Below the pieces are notes generated by a model that worked only from the letters and a program-made list of their open reading frames with translations, was not told the origin of the DNA and did not search any database. DNA of 64,000 nucleotides, taken from NCBI GenBank assembly GCA_039621445.1, contig CP154954.1, positions 38,053,703 to 38,117,702 of the forward strand. The letters are read 5' to 3'. Origin of the DNA: Euglena gracilis (Eukaryota > Euglenida > Euglenophyceae > Euglenales). Both the position numbers and the translations under genes were made by a program. Positions 1 to 9,999 of this stretch are shown one piece after another; position 1 is the first letter of the stretch, and every line of letters starts with the position of its first letter.

Positions 1-1514
1 AGGTTCAGTCGTTCAGTGCGTTGCTTGTGTTTTTCTTCGTTGGAGGTCAGGTTTTCCACCTGTCGTTTCAGTCTGCCGATTTCCTCGTTTAGCTGTGTAA
101 TCTGCTGTTGCTGATCTGGTATTTTCTGCAGTTCGACCATTTTTTTGTGCAGGTAATCACAGTTTTGAATGGTTGTTGTTGTTTTTGTTTCCTGCTGCTG
201 AACCCGTCCTGCTAGATTTCCGATTTCACTGCCCATGTCCTTCTGAATTCTTTCCACCACACTGCTGATTTCGCCTCTGAGTTTTTCAACCTTTCTGAAA
301 ACTGTTGCCACAGTTTCGTCCACTTTGCTGTTCACCGCTTGGACGCCGCCTGTGATTCCTGCAACCCGTTCTTCTGCCACAGCCGTTCTCTGTTGCAGTT
401 CTGCAGTTGTTTTTTCGTTTTCTCGCTGTCGGTGCAGTAAACCAACCAGATGTTCACCCTGGTTCTGTGCATTTCCACCAGCCATCTGCAGAAAACTGTG
501 AAGTTCCCTGAGTTTTTCGCCCGTTGAGCCAGACATTTCCCTGCTTTCCGCGATCTGCTGTGACATTCCGTTGAAATGTTCCTGGTACAGTTTGTTCTGG
601 TTCACTGTCACCAGTTCCATGTTCGCTTGCGTTGTTGCGAGGACTGTTGTCAGTTCTTCGTGTCTGCCTTTGATTTCTGTCAGGAGTGCTTCAGCCTGTC
701 TGTTGACTGTTGCGTGCAGTTCGCTGAACCATTCCGTCGTTTTTTGCTGTAGCTGCTGCAGTGTTTCTGCCGTTTGCTGGTTCGTCTGTTCAGTTTTGTG
801 TCTGAACTGTTGAAATTCCTGGGTCAGCTGTCTAGTTTCGTAAGCAAAGTTCGACCACCAGTCCCAGTCAGTGTCCTGGTTCTGTGGTTCCAGTTTCGGA
901 ATCTCGTACGAGCTGTACGATGGTTCCTGGTACGAAGTTTCAATTTCACCCTGGAGGCGGTCAGGTTGTTCCGGTCTCTGTCGCACCGCCACCAGAGCAA
1001 AACTCTGGGTTCCTGGTTGCTGTGCTGTTGCGGTTTGCCAGCTTTGGTTGTTCTGAGCGTCATGTTCTGGCAGTTGGAGCCAGTTTTGTGGTGCAAACAC
1101 CTGTTTGTCAAAGTACGGTTCGTTGTTTTCGTCCAGTTCAGTGTAGTCTGGTGATGGACCGGTCTTTTCAGTGTCGTTCTGGTCCATGTGCACCATGGCA
1201 ACGACACGTGGGCTGTCATTGCATGCCTGCGGCACTGTAATGTCTGTGCCGTTTTGTTCAGTTTCAGTCCACCTGTTGCTGTCCAGTGACTGGTACATGG
1301 CGGCAACGCCATCTGCCGGCTCCACCACCCTAGCGATGGCGGTTAAGGCAGCTGGCGTTTCCAGTGTTTGGTTCAGGGCTGGGAAACCATCTGCCTGCTC
1401 CACCACACTGGCGATGGCGGTTAAGGCAGCTGGCACATCCAGTGTTTGGTTCAGAGCTGGACAGCCATCCGCCGGCTCCACCACCCTAGCAATGGCGGTT
1501 TCGGCAGCTGGCAT
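1..1514 (-). CDS. Gag-like coiled-coil protein of an LTR element (partial)
   Basis: A continuous open frame on the minus strand runs off the left edge. I translated it by hand: no stop from 1739 to base 1. The first in-frame ATG downstream of the primer-binding site is at 1514, so I take that as the start; the part above 1615 lies in the presumed LTR. The protein opens with 26-residue Ala/Val/Pro-rich repeats, then an acidic Tyr/Pro/Gln stretch with repeated SYQEPSY-type motifs, then more than 250 residues of Gln/Glu/Lys heptad-like sequence (for example ITQLNEEIGRLKRQVENL near the left edge), a predicted coiled coil. No zinc knuckle or capsid motif is seen before the edge. Position directly behind an LTR end and PBS argues for gag; a host coiled-coil gene is less likely. 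Confidence 0.6.
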   Translation of the reverse strand, partial: MPAAETAIARVVEPADGCPALNQTLDVPAALTAIASVVEQADGFPALNQTLETPAALTAIARVVEPADGVAAMYQSLDSNRWTETEQNGTDITVPQACNDSPRVVAMVHMDQNDTEKTGPSPDYTELDENNEPYFDKQVFAPQNWLQLPEHDAQNNQSWQTATAQQPGTQSFALVAVRQRPEQPDRLQGEIETSYQEPSYSSYEIPKLEPQNQDTDWDWWSNFAYETRQLTQEFQQFRHKTEQTNQQTAETLQQLQQKTTEWFSELHATVNRQAEALLTEIKGRHEELTTVLATTQANMELVTVNQNKLYQEHFNGMSQQIAESREMSGSTGEKLRELHSFLQMAGGNAQNQGEHLVGLLHRQRENEKTTAELQQRTAVAEERVAGITGGVQAVNSKVDETVATVFRKVEKLRGEISSVVERIQKDMGSEIGNLAGRVQQQETKTTTTIQNCDYLHKKMVELQKIPDQQQQITQLNEEIGRLKRQVENLTSNEEKHKQRTERLN

Positions 1515-1530
1515 GTCAGCGTCATTCTTT
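1309..1530 (-). repeat. 78-bp in-frame tandem repeat in gag-like ORF
   Basis: About 2.7 units begin at 1309, 1387 and 1465 (period 78 bp, 26 codons), encoding near-copies of a peptide that includes PAALTAIARVVEPADG. The period keeps the reading frame, so unit number can change without breaking the protein. Confidence 0.85.
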
Positions 1531-1602
1531 TCAGTTTCTTGTCGTTTTTCAGTTTCTTGTTCGTAGCCGCATGTTGGAGGGGAATCACAAATGGGCAACC
1601 TA

Positions 1603-1614
1603 CCTCTGCTACCA
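1603..1614 (-). other. Primer-binding site (tRNA-iMet type)
   Basis: Minus-strand TGGTAGCAGAGG complements the 3' end of eukaryotic initiator tRNA-Met. It directly follows an LTR-like terminus reading ...TACAACA (plus TGTTGTATTC from 1615), the arrangement of a 5' LTR/PBS junction on the minus strand. Confidence 0.8.
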
Positions 1615-3234
1615 TGTTGTATTCGTGGTACCCGCCCTTGAGTTTCCAGTCCCTCGGGGCCGGCACCCCGTTGCGTAGGATCTTGAACCCTGGTCAGGGT
1701 TTTTTCAATTCCCCTCGCGGATTGTTTCAGAAATTGCATTTTTCTTGTTTTGGGTGGGTTTTTTGGGTGAAAACAGGTGGGTTGGTTGGCTCACACCTTT
1801 CCTTTGATAAAAAAATACACAAGCAATCCAGCAAGCAAAGCCACAAACGAAGTACAAATGAATCCACAGACCAAGGTACGTAATGTCCAGGGTAAGAATG
1901 GTAACTGATGCCACCAAGATAATTCAGTTCTTGAACTTAAAACAGACAAAAACAGAGACAGAGCCCTGTGCAGGGACAGATGGAGTCAGCGTATTTGTAA
2001 TTCCTAATATAATTTTCATAATCCTAACTGCGGAGTCATCAGGTTGGGTAGTGTTAGGTTGTGTTGTTTTGGGCACTAAGCACCCCTGACTCACACCCTG
2101 CCACAGCCTGATTTTAACCGGAAGACCCTGACTCAGCCTTCACTTGATTTTTGTAAGAATTCGCACCTGGCCAGTGGCTGACCGCTTGGCAGGTGCAGGC
2201 GGAACCCCCCAAACGGGTGCTACCCCTTTGCAAAAACGGCGGGGTCTGTGATGGGCGCCTTGCGCCTGCCCCCTCCCCCACTCGACAAGGGACCTGGGGG
2301 GGACAGCCCCTTAAAAAAAAGAAAAAGCAACCAGGCCAGACCCCCCCCTTCGAGCAGGGAAGACGGTGGACCGGCCTGTGACCAGCACATGAGCGGTCCA
2401 GCCCCCTTTTAACAAACGCACTCCGCATCCCTTCCTAAGTGAGTTGAGAAGAGTTGTAAACAACTCCTTGGGAAGGGGAGTGCGAGTCAGGAGTGCTGAG
2501 TGTCCTGGCAAGTTGGCTAACCTCAGGCGCCACCCTTAAAAGCTAACCGAGGCGCCCCAGAATTAAACAGAGAACTTGGACTAACCAGGGACCTGCAGTT
2601 TCAATGACGAAACAATAAGGATAATCCCTTCCTGACGGAATTTTAACCTCGGACCACATTTTACACAAGGCTGGCCACACTGACTTCTACAAGGCGCGGT
2701 CACTATTCTGTCCTTCCTCAATCTGATTATACATTTGCAACGGCAAATCTGGTTCCAGTTTCAAGTCAATTCAAGTTTGTCAAGATTCATTTGAATTCTA
2801 AGTTAATTTTCTGTTCAGGTACAGGTCTTGTGGTCTGAAGTGAATTCTGAAGCAGGAATTGTTGCTTCTGGTGTGCCTAAGAAGCGCTTGTTCCCTTGCG
2901 TCAATGTCTGACCACGACCCGCAATTTGAAGGCCTTTCGCTGCTTTTAGCAAGACCTGCCTGCTTTTTATACCCGTTCTGTGGCCAGAGACCCCCCAAGG
3001 GCCCACCCCACACTAACCCCGAGAAAGGAAAAGATCTTTTCAAGTAACAGGAGATGAAACAATTTATAACAAAGGCCACGCGGGGAGTTGAGACTCAACT
3101 GGACAGGGTAATCGATCCTGTGCGGTAGCAGGGAATCCCCATGGACCTCGAACAAGCCGAGAAGCAAAGAAGGTTATCCCGCACAAATGTACCCAGGCAG
3201 TAAACGGTAATTCAGGTCGTTTTCTTTACAGGCT
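1615..3234 (-). other. Presumed 5' LTR and unassigned sequence
   Basis: No credible gene. The part nearest 1615 must contain the 5' LTR of the element whose PBS is at 1603-1614, but without a second LTR copy in the window the outer LTR boundary cannot be set. 2190-2400 is rich in short C and A runs. Short ORFs here look like chance. Confidence 0.4.
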
Positions 3235-3735
3235 GTGAAGCTTGCCTGTGGTAATGAAGTTTGATTTGCAGCAAACGAGGTGGTGTCCGAGAAAAACTGA
3301 TGATGCAAAGCATTTGGGACAGAGTTTGGGATAGGATTCCATTGGTGTGAGGGTCATTCCATTCCATTCATGTGAGGGACCAACGAAGTGTGCAGCGGAA
3401 TTCAGCTGTGAGTAAAAGGGTGCGCAGTCCTTGAGATGGTGTCAAAGCGGCCCACGCCACGGCACGTGGTTGGCATTGGCTTGCAAAGCGTATAGCTTCA
3501 GGTCCATTTAATGCGTCAGAAAGTGTTTTCTGGCGGGAAAGCATGCTCTGCTGATTCCACCAACGTTATGTATTGTGTGGAGACTGTGCCTGAAGATCAA
3601 GTTTTTGTCATTGGCCCATTGCGGCAGTGGGGCAATCTGGCCAAGTTCATTGAGGGGTGTCGCAAACAATCGTTAGCGCACTTGGAAAGGATGTCCACGG
3701 CAGCGGGCAGGCCCAAGGCATAGGGAGCTGTACAA
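3235..3735 (-). pseudogene. LINE fragment (RT thumb to zinc-finger region)
   Basis: This stretch is clearly homologous at DNA level to 35.80-36.27 kb of LINE 2 (same order, many small substitutions, a short duplication of CATTC around 3358). It corresponds to the segment between the RT thumb and the CCHC finger. It has no open frame of use and is flanked by unrelated sequence, so it is a decayed fragment on the minus strand. Confidence 0.85.
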
Positions 3736-3743
3736 CCTTCCGA

Positions 3744-3798
3744 ACGGTGGTTGGGCGAACCGAGTCCACCGACCAGTGGAACAGCCTACTGGATTTGA
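3744..3798 (-). repeat. Dispersed ~54-bp element, copy 1 of 3
   Basis: On the minus strand this matches 30057-30110 (+) and 53419-53473 (+). The shared core includes CCACTGGTCGGTGGA and GGTTCGCCC and could fold with short CCAC/GTGG stems. Its nature is unknown. Confidence 0.75.
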
Positions 3799-4378
3799 GG
3801 AGCTTGGAGCAGTAAGGCTATATACAGAGGCAACAGTCTATGCTCGCTTGTGAAGGGACGGAAGGTAATAGGGCAGAGCTTTTACAATAGTAACAGCCCG
3901 AGGCGAGGCCGTTGTTGCTCAGCTTCCGGAGTTCTTCGGCAACGTGAGTAAGAGTGGTTGGGCAGGCAATTGGGAGGTTGCGGGTGTCAGTGCCGTTTAC
4001 GGTCTGGGTGTTGATGACCGGTGGGCCGGTGATCCCGGTTTCCAGTGGCGGGTGGGCGGCATCTCGGCAGGTTTATGGGGGGAATGGTCAGGTGCCGCAG
4101 GTCAGCTTGTTGTCTTTCCTGCCTTGCGGCTCCTCGGGGTGTCGTTGCGGCTCCATCGTGCTAATTTGGTAGCGTGACGGGTGTAGAGTCTTGCTTGCTT
4201 TGGCTGCTGTAGAGGTCCTCTGCCGTAGTTGTGAGTCGAAGTCCACTTTAGGCAGCAGTTGTTTCCACCAGCGCACCTCAGTTTGTTGTACTGACAGGCC
4301 CTATGGGCACCTGGAAAAACTTTGCATACACAGCTTTGAGAAATATCTGGGCTTTAGAGGCTGGGCGTGCTGTTCTTT
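3799..4378. other. No gene recognised
   Basis: Open frames here are short, overlap on both strands and match nothing I recognise. The left end of the LINE fragment at 4379-4959 may extend a little into this stretch. Confidence 0.4.
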
Positions 4379-4959
4379 TTATGTGTACGGTCGACGAGCT
4401 TCGGCAACGCCCCCATCGGCCGAGTCCTCACGCACTGCCCCCAAAACCAGTTGCCACGCCAACTCTCTGGACATTACCTTACTGAGTGCTTGCCAGAAAT
4501 TGCCCTCAACTCCCCTTCTCTCCCATGCGTCGCCTGGCCGGCAAGGAGGTGAACAGAATTGGTAACGATTGTGAGTGCGGCATCCCCCATCTCTCAATAG
4601 CAGTCCACTACGAAGGGGATTAATGTCCAGCCTCTCCGCTGGCACCACTCGCCATACTTCCTCACCTTATCCTCCTCTTGAGCCTTGTGCCACTTTCAGG
4701 TCTCATCCGTGCCAGGGCGCGTCGGAGATGGTGCCTAGGGGTGTCGGATGGTGACATCGATCGCCGCTGGTCCATCCGTGTCGTATCTCATGACAAGAAC
4801 GTCCCCGGGACGTGGACCATCGGGCGAGCTTTCCTCCCTCATTGCAGCATCTTTTTCATAAAATAGTGAGATTGTTTGGAGGAGTCCATGGTGGGTGAAA
4901 TATTTTACAACAAACTGTCGAAGTTGACAGCCGGGCATGAGAGGTTGTCCGTGTCTCAT
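4379..4959 (-). pseudogene. LINE fragment: restriction-like endonuclease C-terminus
   Basis: The minus strand encodes, across frame changes, the end of an RLE-type LINE protein: RPGDVLVMRYDTDGPAAIDV (4780-4735 region), then KYGEWCQRRGWTLIPFVVDC near 4690-4630, then a WERRGVEGNFWQALSKVMSR block ending in a stop at 4379. All three blocks align with the C-terminus of LINEs 1 and 2. Upstream RT is missing. A stop follows the DCY motif, so it is dead. Confidence 0.85.
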
Positions 4960-4993
4960 TTTTTGGACTTCTGCTTTTTTTGGACTTCTTCTT

Positions 4994-5215
4994 GACCGTG
5001 CCCTGTGCCCAGGGAAACGTGTGGTTTGGCCCTTGCCACAAGGAGAAACTCCTCATCAATCCTTGTGCGGCCACAGGTCGCCTGTGGTCTCTGTGAATAT
5101 AAGGTTTTAAGAGCGATACGATACTGAAGTGTTTACAGAGGGGGTTTTCGGTGTCTGGGTGAGAGGTTAGTGAAAATGAGCGAGGCTCATCTTCAGTATA
5201 AAACCCCCCAAATAA
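4994..5215 (-). repeat. LINE 3'-UTR fragment
   Basis: Read on the minus strand it matches the conserved 3' UTR seen at 26234-26455, 34808-35035 and 57450-57754 (cttGTGGCaAGGGCCAAA..., GGGCACGGT). It stops inside the terminal hairpin, so the last ~25 bases are missing. It belongs to a different copy from the endonuclease fragment to its left. Confidence 0.75.
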
Positions 5216-5217
5216 CA

Positions 5218-5375
5218 ACCCCCAAAAAACCCCCCCCAAATAACACCCCCCCTGTTTTCCGTTGGTTTTCCATGTAAAAATAACACACGCACCCAAATTG
5301 CACATCCCCCCCTGGTGCCCCAGTTCAGGGCCAAAATAAAACAGCGGGGGGGGGTATGTTATTTGGGGGGGGTTT
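5218..5375. repeat. C/G-run foldback (imperfect inverted repeat)
   Basis: The left arm (about 5229-5252) has runs of C around AAATAACA. The right arm (5344-5372) has the reverse complement, GTTATTTGGGGGGGG preceded by a run of G. The ~95-bp loop holds no gene. It could extrude as a hairpin; the G runs may also form a quadruplex. Confidence 0.6.
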
Positions 5376-5488
5376 AAATAGTGACTGTGTGTGTGTTGGG
5401 TGTTTGCCTGGCGCGGCTTGTTTGTGTCTGATATGTGGTGTGTGGGAGGGGAGTTTGTGTGGCGCAGAGAGCTCTTGGCTTGGTTGTA

Positions 5489-5720
5489 TGTTGGCGGCGG
5501 CTCCAGGGGGTACCGCCAGGCGGGGCCAAAAAAACCAAGCGCGGGATCTTCTGCTTTGCGGAAGATCCTAATTTTAATTATATATGGGACTGCCTCCTTT
5601 GCAGGTGGTTCCAGGCCTGAACACTTCATCCATACCAATCTGGCAAGTTCATTGCATTCAAATATCAAGGATAAGAGGGAAAAGGCAGAAAAAGTTACCC
5701 CAAAGAGACACCCAGAAAAC
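5489..5720 (+). repeat. 5' LTR of element i
   Basis: 232 bp, nearly identical to 7706-7936. It contains a conserved hairpin at 5544-5568 (11-bp stem GGATCTTCTGC with a TTT loop, one T-G wobble) just upstream of an AT-rich patch. Confidence 0.88.
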
Positions 5721-5742
5721 CGAAGTGATCAGGCTTGCCAGA

Positions 5743-6618
5743 ATGCAAGGATCAGATTACCAAAATTCCAAGGCCAGAGGGATGAATGTCAGTTGGAGGC
5801 CGGAAGAAGAATCTCAGAAAGTGCAGGAAGTGACAGATTGGAGCTGGAGCAAATGGAGTGTCCGATTACCCGAAGAAGACTGGAGATCTGCATTGACAGT
5901 GTGGAATGGCGAAGAAGAAGAAGAAGAATTCAGCAGTCTAGCTCCAAGATATGCAGATGCAGCTGAAGAACCGGAAGAACCATTGCAGCCATTCAGGAGG
6001 AGGAATGTGGTGATGGAGACCAGATCTGAAGAAGAAGGATCGCCATCAAGGCCAGCTGCAGATGAGGAGAACTACGAGGTAGACGAGCCAGAGACCCAGC
6101 CAAGACCAAGAGAAGGAGGCAAAAGGATCAAGAGGCAGTACATCTCGGAGGAGTAAGCCTTTCGCTGGGAATTCGTCGACCTGATCCTGGACAAGTTCCA
6201 CATTCAGCGAGAAGGTGTGCAGGAAGCATTTGCATCATGGGAAAATGCAAGATTGCAGAAATTCTGGACGAAGGAGGACAATGCATTTGCGAAGACATGG
6301 ACATGGGAAAGGATCTGGGCCAATCCCCCATGGACATTGATGAACCAAGTCATCCTCAAGATCATCGCGGACCAAGTGCAGGAGATGGTGCTGATTGCAC
6401 CGGAGTGGCGTACGACTACATGGTGGCCAGTGCTGCAGAAGATGACAGTGAAGTTCTTCATCTTCGAGGAAGGAACCCGGTTCTTCGAGATCTGGGACCA
6501 GCAAGCGGGCCAGATGCAGCCGACTGGGCCATTGCGTTGGCCAGTCCGGGCGCGTTTGGTCCGATACCGAAGATTCCAGGAGGAGTCCCTGAAGGACATG
6601 CCCCCAGCAAGCAGATGA
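5743..6618 (+). pseudogene. Acidic ORF with NPPW retroelement module, in-frame TAA
   Basis: From the first ATG inside element i (M at 5743; the frame is also open back into the LTR at 5584), the ORF runs to a TAA at 6154-6156 and continues in the same frame to 6618. The first half is acidic, with a run of seven Glu and a basic GGKRIKRQY end. The second half has WERIWANPPWTLMNQVILKI followed by LIAPEWRTTTWWPVL. This NPPW...P-W...WWPVL pattern resembles the segment following RNase H in some retroelement polyproteins (DIRS-like and related); I infer a captured or remnant pol fragment. The TAA means pseudogene unless it is read through. Confidence 0.55.
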
Positions 6619-7454
6619 AGCAGCAACGTCCCGAGCCCGCAGGAGAAGCGAAGATGAAGGTGGACTCTCCGAGGCCTGCAAGAGGAGATACCGTCGACAG
6701 CGGTACCAGTGGTTCGCGGAGACGTGGGAATGAGGCGGTGTGGACCGAGTGTTGCCTGCCCTCCCCTCCCAGTCTGATCCCCCTCCTCTGTGAAGCCAGT
6801 GTCCAAGATCCCCGATCAGAAATTGAAGGATTTAGCATGTCTTTCAATGTTGCACGAAATGGCCTGCGTCAGCACAGAAAGACTGTCTGAAAAATCCAGG
6901 TGTTGGAGGTCGATTGTCGTCGGATGCTCTGGGCGGACCGAGGGCCCGTCACCCCTGGGGGGAGGTGCTCAGGGCGATTTGGCTGCCCGTCGCCGAAGAT
7001 GAGTCGTTGGGTTTGTTGAAGTGTGGCGGTGTGGACCTGAGGGTTGCTTGCCCCGCATTTTCAATTCAGTGGAGTTGGATCAAATCTGCAGAATGGATGA
7101 CAAAGTGAGGTGGTGTGGACTTTGCGTTGACTGCCCCATGTCTTCGATTCGATGCGGTTTGGAGGCAGATTTGGATGAATAACAGGTGTGTGTGTGGCAG
7201 TGTGAACATCATGTTACCTGCCCCCTCCTGGATGATGGAATTGTGGCCCTGGGATCTTGATTCGGGAGTGGCGGTGTGAACTTCCAATGTTACCTGCCCC
7301 CCCCATTCATCATTCGCTACCTGGACATTGTTGGATGTGCCGACCCTGGACCACGATCTTAACCCCAGACTCAGAATTAGCCCTATGTTACTTCCCAAAA
7401 AAAACACCGCCAAGCCACCACCCCCCCACACCACCCACCACAACCCCCCCCCCC

Positions 7455-7605
7455 CCAAGGTCGAAGACCTCGGGGCCCAAAAACCCAAGGCCTCGGGCCC
7501 ACGGGGGCCGAGCCCCCCCCACACCCCCCCTTCCCGAGATCGAAGACCTCGGGGCCCAAAAACCCAAGGCCTCGGGCCCACACGGGCCGAGGGCCGAGTC
7601 CCCCC
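7455..7605 (+). repeat. ~80-bp GC-rich tandem repeat inside element i
   Basis: The block starting TCGAAGACCTCGGGGCCC occurs at about 7459 and 7541, followed by C runs. Open frames through it (both strands) are composed only of Pro/Gly/Arg repeats and are not credible genes. Confidence 0.75.
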
Positions 7606-7705
7606 CCCCCCCGAAGCGGAAGGCTTCGGGGGCCAAGGGGCCCGAACACTTCCCTGGGGCCGCCTCGTATTGGCGGAGGCGGTACGCAAGCGGTCCGGGA
7701 GGAAG

Positions 7706-7936
7706 TGTTGGCGGCGGCCCCAGGGGGTGGCGCCAGGCGGGGCCAAAAAGACCAAGCGCGGGATCTTCTGCTTTGCGGAAGATCCTAATTTCAATTATAA
7801 ATGGGACTGCCTCCTTTGCAGGTGGTTCCAAGCCTGAACACTTCATCCATACCAATCTGGCAAGTTCATTGCATTCAAATATCAAGGATAAGAGGGAAAA
7901 GGAAGAAAAAGTTCCCCAAAGAGACACCCAGAAAAC
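7706..7936 (+). repeat. 3' LTR of element i
   Basis: 231 bp, nearly identical to the 5' LTR, preceded by the polypurine tract and followed by TSD TTGTA. Confidence 0.88.
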
Positions 7937-8223
7937 TTGTATTGGATTGTATTCTGTTGGGACAACGGTGTTGGCGCTGAGGTTTCAGGTTTGTTGCCCG
8001 CCGTTGCGGCGTGCTTGCCGTTGTTTGCAGAGTTTGGAGTGGGGTGTCCATTTAGCTTGAGTAGGGAGAGCGAGAGCCTGTGAAAAAGGTGTCGGCACTT
8101 GTGGATTCTTCAGTGTAAAAGCAACACACAAGTTGTTTTTATATCTCTTTGGCTAGTGTCAGAGAGAGGCCTTGCCAGCCTCTGCTTCTGTTTAGCGTTG
8201 TTGCCACCTCTTGGACGAACCAC

Positions 8224-9480
8224 CTAGCTGTAAGCCTGGCCGGAGAGGCAAGACGCCGAAAAACACCGGAAATATGATGCTGCCTGTGCAAGGTGGGGGC
8301 GGCGCCTCAATGCCTTCTTGATTGACTGCTTCAGGTGACTAGTCCAGGAAGGCCGCACACTGATGTCCACCCTCCTCAGAGCCCTGCTAGAACAACGGGG
8401 GGGGGGGTCGATAGGCACTGTCCAATCGCGGAAAAAACACATCGCCGGGGCGAATGTTGTCATCCGCCCGTTGCTCGTTTTTCTTGTTGAATTTGCAGCA
8501 CAAAAGGTGATGACCCGTGACATCCACAATCCCCTAGCATTTTGGGCAGTGCAAGCCTTTGGTGAAGCAACGTCGCTCAACTGCATATGCCAATGTTCCA
8601 CTGAAGGAGACGGCCGAGTTCCACAGAAGGCAAGAGCGTGCGTTTGGCGGTGCTTTGTGTTGCTGCAACCCACGCCATTATGTGGGGCTGGCATTTGCTT
8701 GCAAACCGAACTTGATCCTGTGCAGGTAATTCTTGGGTTAGCTACGCTTGCCGCGCAGTGGAAAGTTGACCGGTTTCTGAGGTGTGGGGGCTCTAAGTGT
8801 TTTGGATAAGAGACAAGTCCCCCAGCCATTGTGGAAGGGGTAGTGTGGTTCCAAGGATGGTGAAAGCGGCTCGCAAACAATCCAGGGTGTCTGCAGGAGC
8901 ACGGGGGAAAGCTGATGGTATTCCCAATGTCTTTGGCCCGCGGCGAAAGTAGTCAACGATGTCAGCAATTCAGCCGGCAATTCGAACATTCAAGCGGATG
9001 GGGCTGGGGTATGAAAGGGCAAGGCCTCCCAAGCGAATTGGTAGGCAGATTTGCTCCCGTTGTTGTGGTGTGCACGGGACACCAAGCAGTCCTTCAAAAG
9101 CAGTTCCGTAGGATTGTGCTGAATGCTGCACACTCCAGGGGACCCTGGGTGTTTGTGGCTGCTCGCAGAAGGTCGTTTACTTTTCTAGAGGTGAGGCAAT
9201 ATCGGAGAATAGTGAATTGAAGATGCGCCTGTGGCAGCTTGGAAAGAGATTGGCATGCCTCCATAACACTGTTCACACGTTTACTCCAAATCTGCCGGGC
9301 AAATGTATCGCCTTCCGGAAGCCAGAGTGGGATCCCGAGAACTTTGAGGCCAGAATCCTTGAGAAGCGGCACGATGGGTACTTGGCGAAGTTTTCTCTCT
9401 GCGGGGTACTTCCACAATTTGAGGTGAAGGCAGGGCCCAACAGATTGCACTTAGCAAGGTTCACCGCCAATCCGCTTTTT
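8224..9480 (-). pseudogene. LINE remnant: RT end, zinc finger, RLE
   Basis: On the minus strand, in order: a MAVNLAKCNLLGPAFTS block (RT palm end, near 9470), a GSGLKVLG-type block and thumb (SGLKVLGIPLWLPEGDTFAR, 9350-9290), KVNDLLR, then after a deletion a CPKC...GHHLLCC finger near 8540-8480 with a stop inside it, and IRPGDVFFPRLDS near 8440. It aligns with LINE 2 residues about 700-1080. Frameshifts, stops and an internal deletion make it non-functional. Confidence 0.85.
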
Positions 9481-9775
9481 CCCGCTTCATGGACGGTGTG
9501 GAAAGGGCCGTGAGGAGCTGCATCGCGTGTGTGGCGGACAGCCTTTTTACGATCAATCTCCTGGAATCTCTGAATTATGCAATGCCGGAAAAAAGGGTTC
9601 AGACCAAAATCTTAATCTGGGAATTCTGTGTATAATTCTGTATTTCATTGGCAGCCTCTAGCAAATAGTGTATCAGTTTGCTTGGACTTGATCAAGGGCA
9701 TTGGCAAAGGTCTTCAGGATTTCTTCCCCTGCTGTGCGAAAGATTTTGGAAACACCAGTGATGCAGTGGGAAATT

Positions 9776-9999
9776 TGTATGATTCGCAAAGTCTGCAATT
9801 CCTAATTCAAGATTGCAACGCCATTGAAAAATGCCAATTGTTTTGTAGGGAGCAAAATGCTTACACTGATTGCGTGGGTCACTGATTGAACCTCAAAGAA
9901 GTCCTGTCTTTGCTTGTGTTGTGCTGGAAGTTTTGAAAAGTTCAATGCCAGAAAAGTCAAAAGTGAGACACTGGGTCCAGGCCAAGAGTGGGCACTCGA
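9776..9999 (+). repeat. 5' LTR of element ii
   Basis: 224 bp; contains CTGCAATTCCTAATTCAAG and TGATTGCGTGGGTCACTG, both conserved in the 3' copy. Confidence 0.88.

Larger units (their letters stand above)
5489..7936 (+). mobile_element. Non-autonomous LTR retrotransposon (element i)
   Basis: Two direct repeats, 5489-5720 and 7706-7936, bound a 2-kb internal region. The whole is flanked by a perfect 5-bp target duplication TTGTA (5484-5488 and 7937-7941). A purine run GGTCCGGGAGGAAG lies directly before the right repeat, as expected for a polypurine tract, and fixes plus orientation. LTRs start with TG but end in AAAAC, not CA. No complete gag-pol is present; the internal part carries one broken ORF and GC-rich tandem repeats. 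Size and content fit a non-autonomous element mobilised in trans. Confidence 0.88.

Noticed and set aside
1900-1917. Possible PBS TGGCATCAGTTACC on the minus strand
   Set aside because: Poor match to initiator tRNA; the exact TGGTAGCAGAGG at 1603-1614 next to a TGTT...ACA edge is far better.
7257-8060. 267-codon Pro/Lys-rich ORF and its minus-strand partner
   Set aside because: Generated by the GC-rich tandem repeat and the 3' LTR of element i.
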